NCBI RefSeq assembly: GCF_027244095.1
Contig: NC_069661.1
Location: 188,622,501-188,686,500, forward strand
Direction of reading: 5' to 3'
Source of the DNA: Hemicordylus capensis
Taxonomy: Eukaryota; Chordata; Lepidosauria; Squamata; Cordylidae
Length of the DNA stretch: 64,000 nt
The notes under the pieces were generated by a model, which was given only the letters and a program-made list of their open reading frames with translations, had not been told where the DNA came from and made no database searches. Positions 9,154-20,800 of the stretch are shown one piece after another; the stretch's first letter is position 1; each line of letters begins with the position of its first letter. The translations under genes were made by a program, and so were the position numbers.

Positions 9154-12100
9154 GTAAAATGTGGAATTTTGTCACTTTGTGGAATTTCTGTTTTTGGGGT
9201 GGCAGGGAGGTAGCAAGAATTGTGATGGCTGGTAGTTGGGAATTCTGTGGTAAATGGAAATTATTTACAAATTCTCAGTTTTCAGTTGATCAACAAACAA
9301 ACTTAAGCCATAGCTTGTATAATGAAAGGACTGAAATACTGTAGAATTCCTCCCTGTTTACAAGCCTGGATTCTGCCTTCTCATAGCATTATAAAGCTAA
9401 ATACAGATTACATTTCCCCCCCACAGTGTAGGAGGTCATTCTGCAGGATGTGTTGTCGACCCACATGCTTAAATAGACAGGTCTTGTTTGAATTAGTAAT
9501 TGAGGCTTGCTTCTGGTGGATAGAGGCGCCAAACCCCCAGTTCCTGTCCTCTCTTGCTCCATGCTAACACGATTGCAAAAAGCTTGGTCTCCTTTGACTT
9601 TGGCTTGCTTCAGCTATTGCTATTTTTCTCTCTCCTCCTCCTCACTCATTTCTGAGGCAGAAAGGGTCTCCTTTCCCTAAAAGATAACATTTTTTTCTGT
9701 TTTAATTTGGCTGTTTGGACCTTAGCATTTTTCTTTCACTTAACTCACTTTTGTTTTCCATTCTGGGCTATGGATCCTGCTCAAGGGGAGGGTTTTTTAC
9801 AAGGCACGCTCTCTCTCTTGCCTCAAATCAAGTGTGCATGTCAGTCTTTGCATAGACCAAAGCCGGCTAGATGATATCGCCACCACTCACCCTTTCCCCC
9901 TTCGAAAGGGAAAAGAGGAGCCTCAATGCAAGGATCTAGAGAAGCTCTGGAGCAAGCAGGAAAAGCCTCCAAAAATGCAAAGCATCTTGCCACTTGTCTG
10001 AGTGAGTGTTTGCTTTTGCGGGCAGTTTGCGAGGATTGCCTGTTACACTGCCTACACTTGAGGAGACCACTGGGGAGTCTGAGGAGGCTACTCCTGGACT
10101 TGTTGCACTTTCTCAACCATTGCCCACGATACAGGAGGAGTCTCTTTGACTGTGCTCCCCTTCACCTTCATACCCACTGCCATTAGGCAGTGCCCACTGC
10201 CATGTTTTTATGCTTGTTTATATGTTTTAACTTGATGTTTTTATTGCTTGATGTTTTTACTGCTTTTATTGTATGTTTCAATTTTTGTAAACTGCCTTGG
10301 GGTTTTCTTTTAACGAAAGGCAGTATAGAAATGTAAAAATAAAAAATAAATAAATAAAATTAGGGCAGTGAAGCTGCAGTTAGATGGGGACTTCTGCCCC
10401 ACAGAACCTGCTCCAAAGAGGCCCCCCTACCTTTGGGGGTTTCTGCGGCAACTCAAACCACACCTGAAGACCACACGATGCAGCCAGATCACCTTGGTTC
10501 TTTCTCGCCTCTTAACAGTGAGTACAGTCCATTACCTGGTCTCTCCACACTGCTATACCCTCCAAAACTGCAGGGTGCCGTGCTTGCTGAAGATCTTTCT
10601 GATTGGATTAAAAACCTGGTTGTGTGTGAGTTTCAATCCCACCTTCTTGCTCACACCCCACCCCCAAGCATCTAGCTCCCTCCAATCCAGGGGCTCCCAC
10701 AGCCCCTGTAGAGTAATGACCATAAGCGCTCTGGACTCTAGCCCAGCTTGAGGTGCCATTCCACCCATAGAGAGAGTGCACTTTATCCCTCGTCCCACGG
10801 CGATAAGACACAAATGCAAGGCTGTTGCTCCCTTGCCTTCTGATAATGACTCTCCACAGCCTAAGAGACCTTCTCCTTCTCCTCCTAAGCCTCTTCCCAA
10901 GGATCCATTGCCTGCCAAGCTTCCAGCCAACCTCATCATCATCCCTCTTCCCAATTCTGAGTCCCTAGGTGAGAGCCACAAAGAAAAAGGTGAATTGTCT
11001 GATAGGATGTTACTCAGTAGGGCCCCCCCCCCATCTCTACCCACCTCTTTTCCCTTGAGGACTTTCAAATCTTACTTGCTTAGGCCAAGAGGACCATCAA
11101 GATTGTTACACCTCTAGAATCAACTCTTCTACCAGCCTAGATGAAGAGGTTTTCCCATCCTCTTCTCCTTCTACTAATCCACACACACACACCCCGCAAC
11201 TTTTCCACAATGTCATGGTGGCAGAATGGAATGCCCCTATTTTATCTAAGGCCCTATGGACTCTGTCTAAAACAATTTATAACCACTTGAGATTATTATG
11301 TCTCAGTTAGCAATGGCTCTCATTGACACACATCACAGGCAGTTGATCTCTGGAGCAGTGGTGAATAAGGACAGTGATAAACCCCTGAAGACAAAAAGAG
11401 TGACTCATTGCTTGCCAAGTCACATGAAGCCTCCACCATAGTCATCAGAGCAGCTGCTGCAACTTCCATATATGCCAGAACCTCTGTACTCTGAGACAAA
11501 GAGCTAGTTAAGGATGCCTCTCCAGGACAAACTAAGTTAAGACAAGGCCTTATCAAATTAGCCAATGCAGCAGCCTTCATGGTTGATTCTAGTGTAGACT
11601 GCCTCCAATATGCTTCTATGGCATCAAATGTAGCAGTATACAGATCCCTGTGGCTCAAACATTCAATTCAAACTTTTATCTTGCTTCTAACCCCTTTAAG
11701 GGAGCAGAGCTTTGGGGGGGAATCTCTAGAGATTGTTCTTGTTGAAACTCAAGATAAAAAGGTGGCTTGTCATCTGGACACTTGGATGCAGTTCAAATCC
11801 AAACAGCTCTTTTCATACCTCTAGATCCTTCTCCAGATTCAAGGACAACCAACCTTCCAACTGACTTAGCATAACCAGTGGAACCCTAGGAACAGAGTTC
11901 CTTCCAAATTCCAGATCTCACACCAATTTTCCCCCTGCACATAGCAAACATGACAGAAACATGTCAAGGCATTTATTCTGTTTATCTGTAGTGCCAAAAT
12001 TGGACAGATAGTGGAGAGCAGTGCTAAACCTGAATCGCCTGAACCACTTCATCTGCAAAAGAAAATTCCGGATGGAATCACTCAGGACAACAATCAAGGA

Positions 12101-15100
12101 GGCCTTCCGGCCAGGGTACTTCCTAGCCTCCATAGACTTATCAGAGGCCTATCTCCACATTCCTATCCTACCAGCCCATTGACATTGCTTCATATTCTGT
12201 TACAACCAACAACATTTTCAATACAGAGCCCTTCCCTTCGGCCTTTCCACAGTGCCCCAGGTGTTCACTAAAATCATATCAGCCATCAGGGAGGCACCAG
12301 ATCTTGCTTTCTGATAATGGAATTCAGTCGCCTCTTCTGTTGAGCAGAATGCCATCTAGCCTCCATAATTTTAGAACACCTCAGCGGCATGTTGAATCTA
12401 CAAACCAATTGGCTCAGTCAATCCATCAAAATGGGGTGTCCACCGAGATGTATTTCAGATCATCACCCGACACCTGGGTCAACCTTTGGTGGATCTATTT
12501 GCTTCACCAACCAAACAAACAACATTTACCAAGATACTTTAACAGGTTCCACTTCCCTCAAGCAAAAGGCACCAATGCTCTCACAACCCAAGGGCTCTTC
12601 TTTGCCTTCTCATTGACAGGTCTCGTCAGCAAAGTGATTTACAAAATGCTATCTGAAAGGTCAGGCCTCATTCTGATCCCTCCCACAATTGGCCCAGGAG
12701 AGCTTGGTTTTAGATCTAATAGCCCTCTCAGTCCAGCCCCCATGGCACCTACTACATCGGCTACATTTTCTTTCCTAGTAACCCATTCTTCATCCAGACC
12801 TATTCTTCATCTGGACCCCAAGTTACTCCAACTTGGTGCCTGGCAACTGAGCACTCTTCCTAGGTTGGAAGGGCTACTCCACAAAACACCATCCTGGTAT
12901 CACATCATCCTTTGAGCAACTGCATTTACCAGGCCACTTGGGCGACCTTTCGACATTGGGACCAGGGGAAGCACATTGATCCTTCTTTTGCTGGCATTCC
13001 CAAAGCCCTAGCTTTTCTTCAGGCTGGTTTAGACCATGGTCTCTAGCCTCCCACACTAAAATGACAGACATCAGCACTCTGTCTGATTCTCAAGCTTCCC
13101 TTTTCTCATTCATCATCTTTACACCCTCAAATCAGGTGTTTTCTTTATAGGGACCTACAACATCGCTCCTCACCTTGTTCACGGATCCTGGAGCATCAAC
13201 AACCGAGCACTCATTCAAGCCCCCTTCAAACCTCTCTGCTCCACTTCTCTCAGACTCCTGTTCTACAAAGTGTTTTCCTCATAGCGGTGACCTTGGCTTG
13301 ATGGGTCTTTGAATTTATGGTTCTCTCAGTTAGGAAATAATTGTGCCCTTTTCAACCAAACTCAGTGGTGCTCAAGGTAGATCCAACCTTCCTTCCCAAA
13401 GCCAATTCCACTTTTCATTGTGCCCAAGGTATTATTTTACCATTGTTTTGTCCATCTCCCTCTCACACGAAGGAAAAAGCCTGGCACACTTTTGGTGTTC
13501 ACTGGGACCTCCACACCTTCATTAGAAAAACTAAGGAATTCCACCACTTGGACTCCCTCTCTATTTCCTTCCATCCTTCCTCCCTAGGATCTAAAATGTC
13601 TGTTTACTCTATCCGATCAATTAGAGCTTATATAACTTTGATGTACAAGTCACTAGCTCTCCCGGTAACACATGCCATCACCACTCATTCTTCTCACAGC
13701 GCTTACACATCTGCAGCAATTTTTGGCTCAAGCTCCTCTACACGAGATCTGTTACATGGCCTTCTATCACACCTTTCATTAAACTTTATAAGTCTGACAC
13801 ATTCCAATCAGCGCAAGCAGCCTTTGACCATACCATCTTGCAACAGGTAGTCTAACTGATCCACTCCCTCCCATTTGAGTGTGTTCCATCGTGACCTCCT
13901 ACACTGTGGGAAAAGAAGCATTGGTCTTACCATAAAGGGTCCTTTTTCACAGTATATGGAGGTCATCCAACCTACACGTGGATCTTTTCTATCTTATTTC
14001 CTATGGGTTCATTTGGGGAGGTGGTGACTCTCAGGGTATAGGTGTAGTGAGGCTATTCTGTCTGTCTCGCACTGTCTTTCCCCCTGAAAGCTGGTCTCTC
14101 TCTTTCTCCTACCTATTTTTTGAAGTGGCAACAGTCCTGGAACTGGGGCTTAGGCACTTCTATCTACAGGAAATAAGCCTCAACTGCCAATTCAAACAGG
14201 TTCTGTCTATTAAAGCACGTGGGATCGACAACCCATCCTATAGGATGATTTCTGTACACTGTGAAAAAGAACCCGTCACAGTAAGACCAATGTTTCTTTC
14301 TCCATCGAGTGATTAGGAGAAAATAGCCAGACTGGAAATGTTGGAAGGAGGAAGTATATGTGGCCTAGTCATGCATAAATGCACTACAGGGAGAAAATAA
14401 GGTGTATTTGAACTGAGCACTATACCAGGAAGCCATACCAAGTTTTATTTCTCTTACTATATAGTGTTCTGTGCCAAATATTTTGCTCAGTTGAATCTAT
14501 AGGGTACATGGTTTTGGTTAACATGTTTTAAGTAGCTATGGTGATGTTGGCTTTGAATACACTAGCATTTTGATGTGTGTTTAAAATGTTTGTTTTCTAG
14601 GTTATTAATGTGGATGATGATGGTAATGAATTGGGTTCTGGTATAATGGAACTTTCAGATACAGAACTAATCTTGTATACCCGTAAACGGGATTCTGTCA
14701 AATGGCATTACCTCTGTCTGCGCCGCTACGGCTATGACTCCAATCTCTTCTCTTTTGAAAGTGGGCGAAGATGTCAAACTGGACCAGGTATTTATGACAG
14801 CCCTTAATTTTACAAGTCCGTGAGTGAAATTCATTGGCAAAGTAAAAGTGTAGTTATGCTGGTCCCACAGAGGGACCACCTAACATATATATTATTCATT
14901 GGATCATCTGTAATTCTGAGCAACATGATCTACTCTGAATTTCAAAAACCCCTCAAAACTATATCTTAATGAAATTCACTATTGATTTTGATTTGATTTG
15001 ATTTGATTTCTATACCGCGCTTCCAAAAATGGCTCAGGGCAGTTTACACAGAGAAATAATAAATAAATAAGATGGATCCCTCTCCCCAGAGGGCTCACAA

Positions 15101-17776
15101 TCTAAAAAGAAACATAAGATAGACACCAGCAACAGTCACTGAAGGTACTGTGTTGGGGGTGGATAGGGGCAGTTACTCTCCCCCTGCTCAATAAAGAGAA
15201 TCACCACGTTAAAAGGTGCCTCTTTGCCAAGTTAGCAGTACTTTAGTATTTGCTGTATTTCTGCAAGCAATACCAGAACATTCCAGACTGAGTGAACAGA
15301 CTTGTTTTGTAATATCCTTATATATGTGTGTAATGTTAACACATTTAGGATACTGTATACAATATTTCAAATGTGAAATATTGATTGTCCATAATTTACT
15401 GGTTGCCCCATCTCAAAAAATATATGGTAAATCTGGAAAAGTACAAACAAAATGATGAAGGAATTATAGCACCTTCCCTACAAGGAAAAGCTAAAGCATG
15501 TCGTTCTTTAGTTTAAAAAAAGAAAGAAAGAAAAGATTATTGGCGTAGGAGGAGGTTTATAAAATTATGTATGGTCTGGAGAAAGTAGATAGAGATCTTT
15601 TTCCCTCTCTTGTACAAAACCTCAGGGTCACTCAGTGGCCTGACGCAGAGTGAGGATTCAGTTCTGGTTTTATGTGACATTCTGAGCCTTGATTGCATGT
15701 GCAAATTGCCAGCTCTGGTTAGAATAAGTTAGTATTATCCAGTCTGGACATAATGAGAGATCCCAGCTTGTTCTAAGCTAGGATCAGAAGTAAAATCCTT
15801 CTTCCCTCATGTGCCCAAGGTTAGAGAATGCTGTGTGATACTAGGATTCAGTCCTCACTCTGCATTATATCTGAACTGGGTGATCCTGACAATGAAATTG
15901 ACTAGCAGTAGCCTTAGGACAGACAAGAAGCATTTCTTCACACAAAGCACAACTAATTTATGGAATATGCTGCAACAGAATGTGGTGAAGAGTACTAACT
16001 TAAATGGCTTTAAAAGGGGATTAGACAAATTCATGGAGTATAGGTCTATAATAACAGCATTTGTATAGTGCTTTCAAATGTTCAAAGTGATCCACATGTA
16101 TTATCCCACAATCCTCAAAACAGTGCTGTAAGGTAATTTTAATTTTGGGTTCATAGTTACTTTCGCTAGGTATTTGCTCATTAAATCAGCAGCTGCTGAT
16201 AACTCAGATTCCCACAAGTAGGAATTGAGCAAAGGGAGTCAGTATTTTCATGGCTTTCTTACTTAATTCTTTGTACTCTTATTTATTAATCATATTTATA
16301 TACTATCTGATATGTGTATCTAGGCAGTGTACACAATTTAAAACAAATATAAAAGTAAAAGCAATTAAAACCATTTCACAGAATAAAAAAGTTAAAATAA
16401 TTTCATGAGATAAAAACAATTAAAATAGTTTAAAATTAATTTCGTTAAAAGCTTGGGAGAACAGGTGTGTCTTGAGGATCTTCCTAAAAGCAAACCGAGA
16501 TGCTCTTATTTTGACTGGGAGCATATTCCAAAGCCCCAGGGCAGCCACAGAGAAGGCCCAGTTCCAAGTTGCGCGAGCTGGTTGCAACTGTAACTGGATC
16601 TCTCCAGATGATTTCAATAGGCGACAGGGCTTATGACAAAGACACTCTCTTAAGTATCCTGGACCCAAGCTGTTGAGGGATTTATAGGTAATAACCAGCA
16701 CTTTGTATTTTGCTCAGAAACATAGCAGCAGCCAGTGCAGTTCTTTTAAAATTGGTGTTATATGATCCCTTCGGGTTGTCCCAGAGACCAGTCTGCACAC
16801 TAATTCAAAATTCAGGAAGAGACACTGTTGAACATAAAGTGAAGAACTGCTCCAACTTCTCCAAGACATGGGGAGGTTGACAAGGGGGACGGGAGCGGAA
16901 AACTAGCTGGATCCTCCACTGCTCACAAAGCCAAGGGCAGCACAGCAGTGGCACTTGTTTGGCCACTCACTAGATGAGCTCGAGGGAGTGTCTCTCAAGA
17001 GGGAACTCTCCCCTGGTCCTTCAGCCAAAGAAGTGACTGTGCCTGCCCTTGGCTTTGTGAGTGGCGGAGAAGCCAAGTAGTTGTTGGCTTCTGTCTCTGT
17101 CTGCCTCCCATCATCCCTGATCGCTTCCACACCGTGGACATGTTGGGCAAGGCCCCTGCCATACTGACAGCTCCTTCTGAGTTGTTTGGAACCCCATGGG
17201 GGGTCCTAATCCCTAGTTTAAGAACCCCTGCATTATCCCAGGAGGGCTCCAACAGCTTGTGGCTATTAGCCATGATAGAGTTAAATGGAACTCCATTGTC
17301 TAGTTAGACAATATGCCTTTGAATAACAGTATCTGGAGGGCAGTCAGTGAGGAGGACTTGAGTCATGGAACTTGCATGATGGCAGTAAATCCATTTTTAT
17401 CTCTGCTGTAACCCCCCACAACCCTCTTGTGGGGCTAAGTAATATAAGCTTTAAACACTTAACTTGAAAAGTGCAACAACATTTTTCTTGGTGATTTTAT
17501 TATTAGACTGTATTCCAGAAAAATGTGTCAAGATAACTCTTCAGCAGTTCTTAGGAACTCTGTTATCTCCTTGTTTGTGTTTGGAAGCAAGTGCATGTAT
17601 CTAAGACATCTACTCACCAACACTTTAGATTTTGTTTTAATGGAGTATTATTAAATGTGGCAGTAATGAAGTGTGGTTATATGGTTTGTCTTGTGTAATT
17701 ACCAAAAACTATCCTTTTATCTCCAGCCTTTTAATGTGAGATACAATATTTTCCTACTTGTGTGAGACATGTGGTG

Positions 17777-17812
<36 letters not shown>

Positions 17813-20800
17813 TGTTAAGTATTACTAAGTGTTACAGCTATCATAAAGAGAGTATTTCAACAGAAATAGTTTAATCTTTCATTACATTTTAACAGTGCAT
17901 ATTCATATTACCAAGCATTATAAGCCACAGCTGCAAAATCTCATCTCCAGCTGGTGGACTACTAGAGCAGTTTTTATTTTCAAAAGCCATATCAGTTAAA
18001 ACTAAGATTCTTGAAATGTAAAGCAGACCCTAAGGAGGTCATAAGTAAAAGAGGATATCTTCCAAATGGCTTTGCAGAAACTGCTGGAAAGCCTCAAATT
18101 GCACCAATACTTTATTTTGTAAAAAGTCATGAGGACATAGACCCAGTGTGTTTCAAATTTGCAGATGTGCCTATCTCAAAGCAGGCATAGCAATTGCTGG
18201 GGGGAAGGTGAGGATGCTCACCTTCCCAAAGTTCAGTATGCATGATTGTTTCCTTATAACCCTCCCCTACCCAATATGTAGAGTTCATGACATTGCTGGT
18301 ACCATTGGGGTAGCTCTTGCATCCCCTCACCATGGACTTACTAGTTTTCTTGGGCCTGGGCATCACCATCAGAGTAGTTAGAACATAAGAACAGCCCTGC
18401 TGGATCAGGCCCGAGGCCCATCTAGTCCAGCATCCTGTTTCGCACAGTGGCCCACCAGATGCCGCTGGAAGCCACAGACAGGAGTTGAGGGCGTGCCCTC
18501 TCACCTGCCATTACTCCCCTGCAACTGGTACTCAGTTATGTATTTCATCATGGAAGTTACTTTAATGAAACTTGGTCCTACGTAACCTACTAGGATGTTA
18601 AGGACAAAGCTAGAATTTCTTTTACATTGCTCTAAAAGCTAGGATGTGGGTTGTCCCTAAGAGAGTGGTTTTCAACTCATGTTAAAGGCAAATCCAGGTT
18701 CCTTGGAGCATTATAAGGAATTTCTTGATAAGAAAGTTAGTAAGGGCAGAGAAGCTTCCCTGAAAAGGCAGCTTGCCTATCATTCCTTAAAATGCAGAGC
18801 TGAAAGGGGATATTGGATATGTTGTAGGGCTTGGTTCACATGTAAATAGCACCATGGTGAAGTGCCACAGATCTCACCAGTACAGTAACTGTGCAGTGCA
18901 GGAGCCAGTGTGGTATAGTAGTTAGAATGCTGGACTAGGACCGGGAAGACCTGAGTTCAAATCTCCATTAGCCATGAGACTTGCTGGGTGACTCTGGGCC
19001 AGTCACTTCTCTCTCAGCCTAACCTAGTTAACAGGGTTGTTGTGATGAGAAACTTAAGTATGTAGTACACCGCTCTGGGCTCCTTGGAGGAAGAGTGGGA
19101 TAAAAATGTAAATAAATAAATAACGGTGTGCCTTAGAATTCTTTGCAGTTTGCAGCAGTTCCCATGCTGTAGCCTCGTGTCTTGGAGTGCTAGCTTTAAC
19201 ACAAGGCACATGATTAGGAGTTCCTCAGCGGTGAAAAAGGTTCTCCAAAAGTAATGTTTGAAACTATAGAACCAGAGCTAGATTTACTACCTTTGTCCTA
19301 GAAACCCTCTGGAAATAGAATGTCATTTCTGCTACAGACAAATCTTGGTGCCTTTTTTCATTTTATATGGCAGTTAACTACCTGGTAGGTTTTTTAAATC
19401 ACCACTATGGATGTTTTGTTTGCATTTGCCTCTATTTTTGACACACAAGCAATAGACTAAAATTTGGGATTTACAACTTTTGTTACCTCTCTGCCCACCT
19501 AATTTTATTTTTTGAAATAGAGTAGTGTCTAATAGTTTTATCATGTTAGATAAGCTAAAGCTCAGCAGTAGCAAAAAAACCCATGTTGTTAACAAGAATG
19601 TCAACTTTAACTTAATGCTTTCAATGGAAGAATAACCCAAAGCTGCAACTGCACTGGTTCTCTCTTTGCTGCTGATGGTAAGTTTGGGCTCCCTCTGCTG
19701 TTTTGAAAAGCAAAGTGGAACAATACTACGTGGGAATCCATGGTATTGTCTGCTTTGTTTTCTGTGTCTTTCCTTGAGACCAAAACCAAATTGCCGTTGT
19801 CTGTTTCATCCAAATCTGTCCTATAGTCCTTCATCTTTAACCTTTACACCAACCTGAAGCTGTACCCTGTGTCAAATCTTTCTTACCTTTTTGTTCAAGA
19901 ATTCTATATTGATTTTTGTAGCAGTAATTGAGTAGAAACCTGAAATATAACTTTTCTGCAGCAAAACTCTGTTCTCACATGGAACATTGCTTACCAGGAA
20001 AGATTTGTTTTCTGAAGTGCATACTACTCTTCTCTTGGGTTTTTTTTTTTTAATTTACCCTTTGTTTAAATTGTGATTATAAAATTATTAGAACCTCTTA
20101 AAAGGTTTTAAACTGTGGTTAATTTGATAGCTCTTTTTTAACAGGTATTCGCTTAAATGGATTATTCCAACATCTTTTATTGAAACCTTACCCTTTTCAT
20201 TAAAAAAAAAAAAAATCTAATAGAGCATATGTTCTTGTAGGAATATTTGCCTTCAAGTGTGCCCGTGCAGAAGAACTATTTAATATGTTGCAAGAGATCA
20301 TGCAGAATAATAGTATAAATGTGGTAGAAGAGCCAGTAGTAGAAAGGAATCAACATCAAACAGAAATTGAAGCTCCAAGAACTCCCCGCACACCTACTAG
20401 TAAGTTTATTTATCCTGCTTGAGTGTTGAATGTGAAACTTTGTTACCAGGTAAACAAAAATTAAGTAAGCCACTAACAAAGATAAAATTTGTGGTCAGGG
20501 AATCCACAACAGATTGCTTTTAACAGTTTGGTAATTGCTGATTAAAAGACTTATTTATTTATAGGCATTCATGCCAGTTTCACTTTGACATCCCCCGACA
20601 CACACACATTTCTGATTTATGTATATATGTATGTAGTATTTCTAGAATGCCTCATGTCAGCTCTGGATGGTTCACAACAAGCAAAATAGAAACATAATTA
20701 AAACCAACAAAATCGCACCAAAAATAATATAAACAATTCAAAACAATTTAAAAATAGTTTAAAAACTCAGGAAGGCCAGACCAAAAAAGTAAGTCTTAAG

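Noticed and set aside
9159-9344. Open frame directly after FRS2 coding exon 1
   Set aside because: It lies in the intron after the GTAAAA donor; the FRS2 frame resumes at 14601.
9926-13850. Several 60-200 codon open frames
   Set aside because: They are remnants within the DIRS-type fossil, not host genes.
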